This document shows, one piece after another, positions 12,001-23,862 of a stretch of DNA of 64,000 nucleotides. Within the stretch, counting starts at the first letter, position 1. The number at the start of each line of letters is the position of its first letter. The notes under the pieces are model-generated. The model was not told where the DNA came from, did not search any database, and worked only from the letters and a program-made list of their open reading frames with translations. The DNA comes from Effrenium voratum (lineage: Eukaryota; Sar; Dinophyceae; Suessiales; Symbiodiniaceae): the NCBI GenBank assembly GCA_963377175.1, contig CAUJNA010000535.1, positions 875,001 to 939,000 on the forward strand. The letters are read 5' to 3'. The position numbers were made by a program, and so were the translations under genes.

Positions 12001-13615
12001 CATCCAAAATGAGGCGCCACGGGGGAGGGGAAGCTCAGGTGGTCCTCTCCACTCTTTTGGTGGCCGCCTGGCAGCTTTGGCGCCCCAAAGCCAGCTGCCC
12101 GCCGGTGCCCGGGCACTGGCTGTTCGGGACCGGAGGGGAGTTGGGGAGTTTTCGCCGAAAGCGCAGGGGAGACGTTTCTCAGAGTCTCAGAATCTGTTTG
12201 GCAGCCAGGAAGACTGTCTGAATGGCTACAGCTCCATGTTTCAGCAGACCTAGCCCAAGCTGAGCTCACGTGGTGGCAAATAAACAAATAAATAGCAAGT
12301 CGGTGAGGTTGCCATTCCTAGCCTCGCCACCTCATGTGCCCTGATTGGCATTGTCATGTACGCTGAAGGCTTCAAACCATTCAATCTCTAATTCACTCGA
12401 TGCTACGGTTGACGGGAAGGGTTTCCCAGCACGTTAAGAGCAACCCGAGACACCTTTGGGCAATCATGATGGAGTAGAGAATCATGTGCAGCTAAGAGCC
12501 ATTTTACCCCCAGTCCTTGCCAACTCATTTACGAAAAAAATAACCCTCCGTGATAGCAGCCCCAGGGTATTTAACATCCACACGGCATGCAAAACCATGA
12601 TTGGAATCCTGGAGGCCTGGAGGCACATCGATAGCTATTGCCAGATTTGATGTTCGGCCCTCTCTGGTCACAGGGCTGTCCCTCCTCATTTGGTGTTCTT
12701 GCCCTTGGGGTGGGCCTTTGGACCCAGAACTCCGTGGGAAGGACACTACAAAGTAAAGAGACTTGTTTTTGGCCCATGGCTTCGCAGTTTCCTCCGGTGC
12801 TCAGATAGCAATGGTGGTCTTTGACCTCAAGACCCGGGGTAAAATCTTGCGTAAGCTTCAAAAAATGCCCTTTACCATTCAGCACCTTCCCCCTTGTCAC
12901 AGGTGAAGGGATCCTTTCAAGGGCACTCACTCATACTTACCAAGCTCAGGGCATGTGGAACCTCAAAATGGGGATGTTCTCAATGTTCCCTCGGTTTTTG
13001 AGCAAACCCCAAAAAGTAGCAGCAATTCAAAAGACGACACCCAGCTCACAATGCAGGAACCTCCCCGTCTTCCTGCGCCATGCGTTTGCGTTCACGCGGG
13101 GGGCCCCGCTGCAGTTCTTGGGCACAGGGTGCCGCCCTCATGGGGAATGAGATCTCCGGTGAGCTTTCACATTTGTTAGATGCAGGTGGGGACCGAGCAA
13201 GATATATAACATATAGTTTTCTGACCCAGATGTAAGCAATGTGGAATCTAGTTGCCATCCCCAGCAACATCGTAATGCAAGGTATGCCGCATGCCATCAG
13301 TCCATCTCTTGGTCTTGCAGCAGTGATGCTAAAAAGGCCACTTTCTACTCTTTGATTGTCCAGCTGCGAGGTGGTTTGTGCCACGCCTGGACAGCAAATG
13401 TGACCTCAAGGTGACTCACCTCAGACCCGAAAGCCCACATGTGCACATGGCCATGACTTTTGATAGGGAGCATCCTCAAAAATGGTTGGTGGGCATATCC
13501 TATGTAAATGATGCCCACAACTGGTTTTCAACTAAAAGATTACCTACACCCACACATGACTCGTCATTTTTGACGTGGCGACTGGCATCGTGCTGAAGTT
13601 GACTGCTCAAGCCAG
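9060..13615. other. Stretch without an assigned gene
   Basis: Holds the 165-bp direct duplication (10511/10779), a pyrimidine-rich tract (10980-11060) with a repeated GTGCATTTATTAATC (about 11087 and 11133), and scattered open frames. A coding-like segment on plus near 9286-9400 reads MVWDHVERRLRRLMSTWSGG but has no clear splice sites. Confidence 0.5.
10511..10941 (+). repeat. Direct duplication, two ~165-bp copies
   Basis: Copies at 10511-10675 and 10779-10941 are about 93 percent identical by eye, both running from the GGCCAG..AACAAGACTTT region through AACAAGAGACATGTAAGAAA. They are offset by 268 bp. A shorter repeat, TTTGATNTAGTATTGCTGG, occurs twice just upstream (10415-10437 and 10458-10480). 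Confidence 0.85.
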
Positions 13616-13781
13616 GCACTTGGACATGATCACGGAGGACCATCGCAAGCTTGGCCGGGAACTGAGAGGTGACAGCCTGCAGACACTTGCGAAGTTCAGG
13701 GTTCTCGTGATGTCGCGGCTGCTTGAAAAGGAACCCGAAGGATACGGGGCGGCCATGTTGGGGGCCTTCCTGTTTGGAGAC
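13616..13781 (+). CDS. Candidate internal exon, protein not recognised
   Basis: 166 nt between an AG acceptor before G (AAGCCAG|G) and a GC donor after GAGAC. Exactly 55 full codons follow one leading base. It begins HLDMITEDHRKLGRELRGDS and ends EGYGAAMLGAFLFGD. The sequence is amphipathic, charged and strongly coding-like. It is followed directly by an AT-rich microsatellite (13786-13850). The family is not recognised; it probably belongs to a plus-strand gene sharing the exons noted at 14521, 16575 and 17657, but I could not join them. Confidence 0.45.
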
Positions 13782-14520
13782 GCACATTATATATATATAC
13801 ATACATATTAGATTGATTTCTGTATGTATGTCAATGTACGTATGTATTTAATACCCAATGGCTTGCTTCGTGAGCTTGAGACGACTAGCCAGCAATGTCA
13901 TCAATATTTTGCGCCTTGGAGTCTGGCTTTCCTATTGCTGTGATGCCGGCACCCCCTCATGCGGGAGCTTGGGAGAGATGCGCAGGGTCCTGCCTTGCTT
14001 AATTTACCCCCCCCCCCAAATGGCAGATTTGTCACAGACGGTGAATGATGTTGTTGGTGCGGTGTGAACTCAGGCAAGACGCTCCTGTATAGCTTTCCGT
14101 TCAAGCTGCCGGCTCAGCATTCGGCAACAACCCTGCTTGTGTTGCTGTTGCCTTTTGATGCGCTGAATTCGCCCGCATCAGGCCACCTATCATTTCAACT
14201 ACGGATCCTGAGCTCCTCGATTGCAATTGGATCTGTGTGGTTGCTTTTGAGTGGCACCCTGCCATGTGTAATCTACGGTTTTTCAGAAGCACACGCTCCC
14301 AGAATCCGCTGAAACCGGGGGAACACGCAACATGTGCCGACTACAGCTACTGCAGCTTATGGGGATAAATGCCAACTGTTGGTTTGTTTCAGGCTACAGA
14401 CTGGTTGTTGGATTTTGTTGGGCCAGTTTACACAAGCGCTTTTCAAAGCAATGGCCCTAAACGCGACCTGAAGAGGGCCTTGTTAGGGGCTTGCTTTGGG
14501 GCGCACACTGGCAGACTGAG

Positions 14521-14567
14521 GAATGTCGAGCACATGCTGAAGCGCAACTTCGACAACTTTGTCAAAG
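14521..14567 (+). CDS. Candidate internal exon, protein not recognised
   Basis: 47 nt with AG before G at the 5' end (ACTGAG|G) and AAAG|GC at the 3' end. It encodes NVEHMLKRNFDNFVK with one split base on each side, and both boundaries obey the rule seen in the GGH gene. No family recognised. Confidence 0.35.
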
Positions 14568-16574
14568 GCTAGGTACGTGTGAAGCGCACATCGCGGAACA
14601 GAAGGGCATCGTGCGACGGGCATCGTGCAAAGGCCACAGTTCCTTGTGGAGGTACGTGACATAATCCCTTGCTTGGCAATGGCAGGAGTGAACATAGTCC
14701 CGGTGAATATGTTCCCAGCACCCCAAAGAAGTCGCCGTATTCCTCACTTATCCAACAAGACAAATTCCGACAGTTCAGTTTGAAGTGGTGCAAAGTAACA
14801 AGCATAAGCGTTCTGTCAACCTAGCGCAGGGGGGTTCTGAGGCTTGTGAAATTCTTCCTGACAGGATGGTGGTTCCGCGGGCCGCTGACGCAACTGCGCC
14901 TGCCCCGGCTGGTCGTGCCGCTTGAAGCCGCTGACTAATCCTTCAGAGAAGGGGGCGACAGCAGAAGGAACACACGGGATGTCCGTGGCCACATGGGCAG
15001 GATGCGACGACTGGATTAGAGAAGTTGCGGTGGGGAGCAATGTCGGGTTTGAGATTCCCTGGGCAGGGAGACCCTAACTTAGCCCTAAGTTCCAATGTTC
15101 AACTTTGAAATGAGAAGACCATGTTAGTGTGAACGCAACGTTAAAACCATTTCCATCCAATCGGGAAATGAGCTGAGATACGCGTACTCGACCACGAATT
15201 TGTTGGGGTACTTGGCTTGTACCCACCCCGTGCCTTTGTTCAATGGTTTGCTTCTGATGCTTGCCACAAGTTACATGTGTCATGTCGGTTTCTGTTTAGG
15301 CACCTTGCACAGAGGATCCCTAGCTTTGACGCCTCTCTTCCCATTTGGACACCATTGCAAGCCCGCAAAGAACTTGCATGACAAATCGAGCAATAACAGC
15401 GGCTTCTTAAATCCATCCGGCAACAGAAGCAGTTGATGCACGCATATGCATTCATGTATGTGTGTGTGTTGGTTGTTCTGTGGCCATTGTGGGGCTGCTT
15501 TGAAATTTTCAGGAGATGGACGGGCCAACTTGTGTTGAAGCAGTGCCATACGCAGTGCCATTCGTCCAAATCTCCGTTTCCACAATTTGGCGTTTTTTGG
15601 TTCGCTGTGGGCCTGGCAAAGCAAATCCTTGCTTGGGGTGGGGCAAACTTACGGATGCATCGCCGGATTTGGGGACTCGGATCGACGCCAGGCTGGGGGA
15701 CGGGATTTTCAACGCGGACGGAGCGTCCGCGAGCTCAGAGGGGCTGTGTTTCAAGCGCTGCAGATACTTTGGGGCCAAAAGGCCTTGAGACACGAAGGCC
15801 TTTTGGGGTGTATGATGTATGGGGAACCCTGGGTGCTCCATACATAGTGTATGACCCAGCACCTTTAGGGAAGTAGGGGAACCCCCAATTTGCTTTTGGT
15901 TTTTTATCACAACCCTACGGTACCTCACAATGGGCGTTTGATTTGCGACCGAAATTACGATGAAGGCTTCCCTCATGCAGGGTCCCTGTTTTGTTTGTTG
16001 TGTGCGGATTGGCTGGTGAACAATTACTTTTCCACAAAAGACGCGACGTCAAGATGACCCGCGGCATAAGGTGACCTTGACTTAAGGAACTGTTGCCATT
16101 GACTGTTAAGCCACTTGCCAACAACGAGTGTTTCTGTTGGCAGAGTATCAAAGACAGGATTGTGTGAGTAGAATAGAAGAAAGACACATGATATTTGGCC
16201 TTTCTCAATTCTCATTGCAGTTGGTGGCATGCGGCAGGAGACATGTTGCAGCCACCTTGTTTCTCACGAGGGGCTGTCTCACTGCCGAACAGTCTCAGTT
16301 GATTTGGCAAATTCAAAGGAAACTTGGACGTCAATCATTTGGGTGTGGGTCAAAATTAAACCACCAGGGGACCGCAGATTTTAGTCCATGTTTGCTCTTA
16401 CCAGGGTTCCATTTTGGGGCTACCCTAGTTTTGACCCACAGCTTGGGTCTGCATCCTCGCCCATGCTCTTATTTTGGGTTGGCGAACGGACGACTGGTGG
16501 TGGCCCAAGCTGCTAGGTCTCCTAAAGTCAGGGGGCCATAGAGTCGGACATCTAGACATGAGCCTTTTTTTCAG
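14568..16574. other. Stretch without an assigned gene
   Basis: A GC-rich segment at 15640-15790 is open in several frames on both strands, one plus frame reading LGDGIFNADGASASSEGLCF. No family match or clear splice sites. Confidence 0.4.
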
Positions 16575-16610
16575 GCGAGCTGCCATCCTTGAACGCGAGG
16601 CGGTTGTCCG
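16575..16610 (+). CDS. Candidate small exon, protein not recognised
   Basis: Preceded by a strong polypyrimidine acceptor (CCTTTTTTTCAG|G) and reads RAAILEREAVV before a possible GC donor. The frame stays open beyond this (RHRKYLDP), so the end is uncertain. Confidence 0.3.
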
Positions 16611-17656
16611 GCACCGGAAATACCTAGACCCGTGCATTCCTTGCAGCGTTTCTCCGCCCAAACAAGCTCCGAGTACCAAACATGGCTGCTATAAGAGTTT
16701 TAGCTTCAAGCTGCATCTGGTGGCCGGATCGATCCGAGAGAGCCATGGCGTGATCTGATGGCGCATGTCACGAATCTCTTCTTGGACATCGAGCCTGTCA
16801 CACATGGCACATGGCGTCGAAGGCCAGTTGCCGGGTTGGTCAGTGGGAGAATGGAGAAGTGCCTTTTCGGATGTTCGTGGGATGCGGGTTGCGTAAAACG
16901 ACAGCGCTGGTGGTCGTCACCAACTTGCAATCGCAGTCTGGCGCACCTTGCGGTTTGTGCTGCATCCGCTCATTTCCGGCGCACATTTCAGAAATGCGTT
17001 GCGGATCGCTGGCACCTTTGTCTTGTAAAACTAGTTTGCCATCGTGGCTGATTGGGCAGGGAAGCGACCAAAGATTCTGCAACCGCTCCCTCGTGACTGA
17101 CCAGTTCGTTTTTACAGTGGATCCAGTGGGATGGCCACTGTAAGACCACAAGAAGCTGCGCAGCACGTGCCCAACTGACTATTTCTTGAGTTGTTCCACT
17201 CCATCATCATGATGATCAAGCAACGGTGGAAGGAGACGCCCCGTGTTGCACACCCAACAGCTTTACAGGTGTCAGTTGTTTGGGGCCAACTTTTTGCCTT
17301 TTGAGTCCCGTAGATTGCAGTGCAATCCGGTATCCCTGAAAAACTCAAACGCAGGAGGCGATCCAGTTGCTTGAAACGACCAACACGGCTGCGGCCCCTG
17401 TTTGTTTCCTCCTGGAAAATGGGCGAAGAACATATATGTCCATTTGCAACTCGACCTAGATGTTTATGTTTTATGTCCATAAACTCTATGGGTTTTTGCT
17501 CAAGTTGGGCTTTTTGTTGTGTGGTTGGCGCAAACAAAAAAGTGAAGGTTCACCACCTTTCAGTCTGCCCTTGGGATAGCCAAAGCATGGAATGGAGCTC
17601 TGCATTTGGACGGATGAAGGTTGACAGGGGGCAAGTCGCCCATTCTTCTTTGCCAG

Positions 17657-17719
17657 GATGCTGCATGGTTCGCCGGCCGCCTCTGCCATGGGCAGTGGGG
17701 GCCGCAAGGAGTGGTACAG
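17657..17719 (+). CDS. Candidate small exon, protein not recognised
   Basis: 63 nt with acceptor GCCAG before G and a GA donor after TACAG, encoding MLHGSPAASAMGSGGRKEWY. Both ends fit the AG|G rule with a noncanonical donor. Confidence 0.3.
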
Positions 17720-18299
17720 GACCCGCTTGCCAGGCTGGTTACGCACCCAGGGATCTCTGTCAAGCCAATTTTACACATCAAGATTCAGTAGGGTGCTGAA
17801 TAGCCAATTGCATTGTTGAATTGTCGCAAGAGGGAGAAACAATCGAGGATGGGTAGGTGGTTGAATTGCCCAGACTCCACTTGATCCCTTTTTTGGGATG
17901 GCTTTTATTTGAGCGCAAGCGCTGCATGAAACCACTGCTGTGTGGAGGGGTCGCTGTGTTTGACTTGTACTTTTTGGAATGACCTTGTTGAGCGGGTAGC
18001 TACTTGTAAGATCTAGTTGGCAGATGTTTATTAAACCATAGCACTGCTAGCCCAAATCAACATACCACAACTTGTGTGTGCTTTTTGTGACCCGACTGAT
18101 TGAAACTCTGCCACAACTCAGCAGCCCTTTTTGCTGGGTGGGTTCTCGCGACAAATGAAATCAACCAACCAAAGCGGATGCCATGGTGCTTCCTTGTTCC
18201 ACTCAGTACAAATGACAACCAAGAGACAGATATAGATGAGTATCCATTGCCAAATGGAGTGGACCTCAAAGAGGATTCCCTTGGCAGAGAACACAGGCA

Positions 18300-18519
18300 C
18301 GCACTCAGGAAAAGACACAGACACAGACACAGACGCAGACACACACACACACACAGACACACACACACACACACACAGACACACACACACAGACACACAC
18401 ACACACGCACACGCACACCAACACACACACACACACACCCACCCACACACACCCACACACACACACACCCACACACACACACACCCACACCCACACCCAC
18501 ACCCGCACGCGCACCCGCA
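18300..18519. repeat. (CA)n-rich microsatellite
   Basis: About 220 bp of CACACA with interspersed AGAC, CCAC and CGCAC variants. It abuts the 27-bp inverted end of the next element exactly. Long frames across it are repeat translations. Confidence 0.95.
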
Positions 18520-21481
18520 CCAAGACGGCCTAACCAGACGCTATTTAATGGCCGGTTAGCTATATGGCCGCAAACAATGGCCGGTTGGCGTTTGACACGT
18601 TTTTAGCTGCGCAGCCATCATGCGTGAAAGATGCCGCAAGATGCCGCAAGCCTTTGTTTTAGATCGCCGGGCGTCAACAACAACCCGGTCCACCGCGAAC
18701 TCCTGCAGAGAAACCCATGCGTCGCAAAACTTTTAGTGTCAGCGACGCTTGTGATGCCAATGATGATGCTGGGTGGTGATGCCAGGGGCGCTGGCTGGCG
18801 CTTGTTTTGCGGTTTCGCTTGCCAGGAAAGTCTTGCCTTGAGACGTTTCGTGTAGCTCTTTGCTTGCTCGCTTGTTGCTGCCTGCTTGTTCTGTCGGCGC
18901 TGCGTCCAAGTCCTTTCTGTTTGGCCGTTCTCGCCCACCGTCGCTCACAGCACGAAGTTTGCGGACAGTTGGTTGTAGGTCGCCGCTTTCCGTTCTTCCA
19001 AGCTTGTTGCGGAACCCGGCAGGCAAGGCCGCTTTTGGGATTAGGGTTCCCATTGACCTTGCTAGCTCCATGAGACAATCGCTTGCCGGCTTGCCCAACG
19101 AGATATCTTTGCAATGATGCGTTGCCCTGCGCAAAGCGCAGCGCCAGATACATCTTGGGCTGCGCGTGCGCCTCGTGTCAACTCTGCCTATCGTTGCCGT
19201 GGTCGGAGCGGACACGGCGTGACTGTTGTTTGTAGAGTCTCGCGCTGGCTTGGCTAAACTTCTGCGACTCAACTCTGTCACAGCCCTGCCGTCGTGCGGG
19301 GACGCCAGGTCATTCAACATCCCAGCCTCGTCCGAAAGTTACTCGCGCTGTGCAGACGCTTTGCGGCCGGAAAGACCGCCAAAAGGCTGAATTTGGGCAC
19401 CGCGAAAAAGGCTCTGCAAATTTCTTGCAGGAGCCCTTCTTTTTTTGGAGCTTCCAAAGTTGCAGCTTTAAGGGGAGGATCAGTGAGTCAAGGTCGCGCT
19501 CTGCCACAGGAAGTCTGCGACTCGATAGAGTACAGAAGGGCGAGCCACCCTGAGCATCAGCTATGGGTTTCCGTCGCTTTGGTCTCCCCTCTTGGTGTTT
19601 CCAATGAAGGTCAGGGGTGGCCAAGGTTTTCACAAACGTCTCCTTGTGCTGTTGATATGTTTGCCATTGAGTCGGAACTATTGATGTGACTGCTCCGGTC
19701 GGCCTGAAACTGTGTAGGTTCTTTGCCCAGAAGCAAATGTGAAAGCCTTGCGCTTATGCAAAGCCTTGCCATAAAGGGGGGGGGCTTCCAGCCTGAGCAT
19801 TGAACAAAGATATCCCATTCCAAGACAACACTTTCACAAAGTAAGCTGCCCCCCCCCCCAAGGCCACATCAATGTCCAAGCCGAGTTTCGGCCGTTTGTT
19901 CAAGGAGGCAGGCAAGCGAACGAGAAAACAATCAGACCAAGGAAGGAACCAACCAATAGGCCATCGAAGCAATCATGTAATTACAAACACCCGCAACCAA
20001 ACTAACCGACAAAGAAGCAGACGGACTCGCAAACTACTAAACATGCAAACAGTCAAAGCAGACGTAACACACGCATGCAGAACAGCACCCGCGCCAAAAA
20101 AAACAATTAGCATCTACGCAAAGAACACACAGGCAGCAGAAACTCAACACGCGCAGAACAACAAGAGCCTGTCAAGTGGAAACGTGCCGATTGTTTCAAA
20201 TTGTTTTTGCCTGGGGGCACCCCCAAGCAAACCATACTCTTGACTACTTCTACCGGGGCTCAAGGCGAAATTCAGAAACCCAGCTTACTTCAGATTACAC
20301 CTTCCCTAGTTTCTGAGTTGCCTGGGTTTGCTTGTTCTGCCGGTGGTGGGGGTGGCTTGCCGAGAGCTCGAAAATCCGGGCCACCAAGAAATAGGCCCCG
20401 CCCGTGGACAAGGCTGGCGAGACAATCTGAAAATGGCCGTCGATTCAAAAGTAGACCGCGCGCAGTGGCAAGATTCACTGAATATATTTGTCAGGGACCG
20501 CACGGTGGATCACCAACGAACAAACCCAGGTCGCTACTAAACCCAAGGCTCCAGTCTTTGAGTATCACAGATGCCTCTTCTGCCTGTTGGTAGGAGGGCA
20601 GCAGAATAAGAATTTTGCACAAGCCTTGTCCAATGAACCAGTTGTTGAACAGCTTGGACACTGCTTTGACGCCGCCAAGCGAAAGGGCAATTCCAAAGCA
20701 CTCACGAACGAAAATTTGCTGTTTAGCTTGGCTTGAGCCAGCAAGATCAACTGTGGAGTAATCTGATCAATGCATTGAGGTGATCAGTTTTGGTCAGGCT
20801 TGTCAGGGTCGATTTTGGTTGGTTTGGGCCTGGCCAGCCAACAGCTCATTGTCGATGCCGCGCAGGCAATGGCATTTTGACACTGGACAGGGTTTAGTGT
20901 TGAAGTGGCCTGCCCAGCTACCCCGCAATAAGCAGATAACCGGCTGGAACGCCAAACTTCTATTTTGCTCGACCCGCCCAGCGCGCGCTTAATCCTTATG
21001 ACCTTGCTCTTGGTTCTAGGCCCTTGTAGTCACCAATGTTTCAGGTGGCACACACGTAGAAGGAACATGTAGAAGGATCGAACCAAACCCGGGCCACTCA
21101 AACACTGCGAGGCCTTGCAAATGGACAGGGATTAGTTGTTCAACAACCTGGTTGTTTCATTTGTTTGGGGGGCCGCTTTCCAGCCACTTGCCGCGCGCCA
21201 CCTTCTAGCCTATCTATTCGCCGCGTGCTGCCAGACAAGTTCTTGTGTTTGAGTCAGCGGTCTGGGTTTTCCACGCCTACCCCAAACATGTGTTTGTTTC
21301 TCCCCGCCTAGAAATGAACCCCCAACCAGTACTGAAGAAACATTTTCCAAAACTGGAGCCTTGCCAATGGACAGGTTTGGGTATTCAAAGGATCGTTTGG
21401 CCCTGCAGCGCCCCGCCGCCAAGAAGCTATCAACTGTAAATGCTGAACGCGCTGGAACGAGCAGCGTGCAGCGCCAATTTG

Positions 21482-23862
21482 CCAGGCAAAAGCCTGGTCC
21501 AGGCGACTTAGAGTAGCAACCGTGCGCGTTTGCAAGGCCCCAGTGTTTTGAATGGCTTGAGCTTGGTGTTTGCCCGCACGTGGCAGAAAGAAAATTCAAA
21601 ACCCAATCCTTGTAAAGACAATCTGAAAACACGAGCCGCTTGAAGACTAGACCCTGTCTGTTGGCAAGCTACCTGTTTTTGAGCGGCTGGTGAGAATCAG
21701 AAACACGCAGCCTCGAAAAGCTTTTGGTTTTGTAATTGTTTGCACATGTTGAAGCCGCCTGCTTTTAGTTAGTTGTCATAATTGATTCTGCTATTTAAGG
21801 AGGACCCTAATCAACGAAACATACAAACCAAGTTAATTACCGATGCTCAGGGCACATAGCTTGCGGTACTGGCTTTTGCGTTGGCGAGCAATCGTTTTGG
21901 CACGGATGCAAGGGGGAACACTCAACTTGCCGACCGACTTGCCGACCTCACGGCTTGACACGGTTTGACGCACTTTTGCCAGGGGCATGTCGGCTCCCTC
22001 CCCAGAACGGTCTGGCGCGGATTTTCATGGAATATAGGGTCCAGTGACACGGTTTGACACGGTTTTGCGCAGAAGAACAAACTCAATTTGCCAACCCGCT
22101 CCCCGACACGGTTTGACACGGTTTTTCCCGCAAATAAGGTCCGGTTACACGGTTTGACACGGTTTGACACGCTTTTGCCAAGGCGCGGATTGGAGTAGCA
22201 AGCGGGCTTGTCGACTCCCTCCCCGACACGGTTTGACACGGTTTTTCCTGTAAATAAGGTCCGGTGACACGGTTTGACACGGTTTGACACGCTTGTGCCA
22301 AGGCGCGGATCGGAGAAGGAAGGAGAAAAGCTCAACTTGAGAAGCGGTGACACGGTTTGACACGCTTTCCAAAGCGCGTGCCAGATGCGGAAGCGGGGAA
22401 GCCCAACCTGCCGACCTTCTCGCGGCCACGTCTGTAAATAGCATCCCGTGACACGGTTTAACACGGTTTAACTTATCCGGGTTCGCGAGTTGATTCATGG
22501 TGGTTGGCAAAAACGTGTCAAGCCGTGTCAAACCGTGTCACCGGATCTTATTTACAGGAAAACCGTGTCAAACCGTGTCGGGGAGGGAGTCGACAAGTCC
22601 GCCTGCTACTCCAATCCGCGCCTTGGCAAAAGCGTGTCAAACCGTGTCAAACCGTGTAACCGGACCTTGCTTGCAGGAAAAACCGTGTCAAACCGTGTCG
22701 GGGAGCGGGTTGGCAAATTGAGTTTTTCTTCTGCGCAAAACCGTGTCAAACCGTGTCACCGGACCCTATATCACACAAGAAGTCCGAGCCACTCCTTGCA
22801 AAAGTGTGTCAAGCCGTGTCAATCCGCGAGGTCGGCAAATTGAGGCCTTGCGCTAGTTCGACCGGCGCTGTGGCAAAACCATGTCAAACCGAATGCTATT
22901 ACATGAAAACACATGTCAGACCGTGTTGGGGCGGGGTCGGGGTCTGCAAGGCAACAGCAAGTGCTGCGAACTATATGCCCTGAGCGTCGGGCATTGGTTG
23001 CATCAACAGGAGGTTGTGTTTTATTGAGGGAGCCCTGGATTGAATGTTTTTGTTAAGTTCTTAGGGTCCTTAAATGGCAAATTCAACTGTCGCAATTCTG
23101 ACTTAAAACAAAGGCTTCAACAAGCGCAGGCGCTCCGATAGCGTTTCTTGTCAATGCCAGCTGGGCCAAGTGGGAGCATTAGGTGCTACGAGCCCCCTTT
23201 CTGCCAAGGGCTGCGTGTTTCTGATTCTCCACCAACACACACTCAATCCTTTAGACAAAGAGCTAATCCTTTTTTACAGTTTGCTTTTGTCATGGGCCCT
23301 TTTAGTCACCGGCTTGTCGAGTGGCATAGGAAATTCTGCCTGGACAGCGGTGCCCCAAACAAACCAATGAAACACCCAGGCTACTCGAAAACTAGGCCCT
23401 GTCACGGTTGGGAGTTCATTTCGACCTGCGAGGGAGGCGGGGGCGACAAGTAGAAATGCGCTAGCGAGGGCCATTCAAGCATGATTTTTGTCTCGTGGCA
23501 AGGCGCCAGGTTTTGAAATGTTGAACAAGGGGGGAGACAAAAGCATTTTCGGGCAGGCGTGCAAAAACCAAAACAGCTCTCTTCCTAAAACACAAGAACT
23601 TGTCTGGCAGCCAAGCGCCGATTCCATCTCAAGCAACACATGAAAAACAAGACCCAGGCGACTTGGAATAACAACCCTGCGCGTTTGCAAGGCTCCAGTT
23701 TTCTTGAATGGCTTGAGCTTCGCTTTTGCCCGCACGTACGCTCCCAGGCAGGAGGATTTCTATTAAAAAACAAGCCGTTTAAAGACAATTTGAAAACCCA
23801 AGCCGCTTAAAGACTGGAAACTGTTTGTTGGCAAGCTGCCAGTTTTTGAACGGCTGGGCGGG
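21482..23862 (+). repeat. Diverged ~215-bp direct duplication within the element
   Basis: 21482-21692 and 23638-23862 share the order CCAGGCGACTT, GCGCGTTTGCAAGGC, TTGAATGGCTTGAGCTT, TTGCCCGCACG, AAGACAAT.TGAAAAC, GTTGGCAAGCT and CGGCTGG with substitutions and small indels. Shorter relatives occur near 20370-20480, 23380-23420 and 24590-24640, so this is a dispersed internal family. Confidence 0.7.
21921..22850. repeat. Large fold-back array of GACACGGTTTGACAC repeats
   Basis: The left arm (about 21921-22300) carries GACACGGTTTGACACGG motifs in roughly 120-bp composite units that also contain CTCCCTCCCCGACACGG and AAATAAGGTCCGGT. The right arm (about 22504-22850) is the reverse complement of these units in reverse order, with GTGTCAAACCGTGTC motifs. 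The spacer of about 200 bp (22301-22503) has further single copies. A transcript would form a very long double-stranded RNA. Confidence 0.9.
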
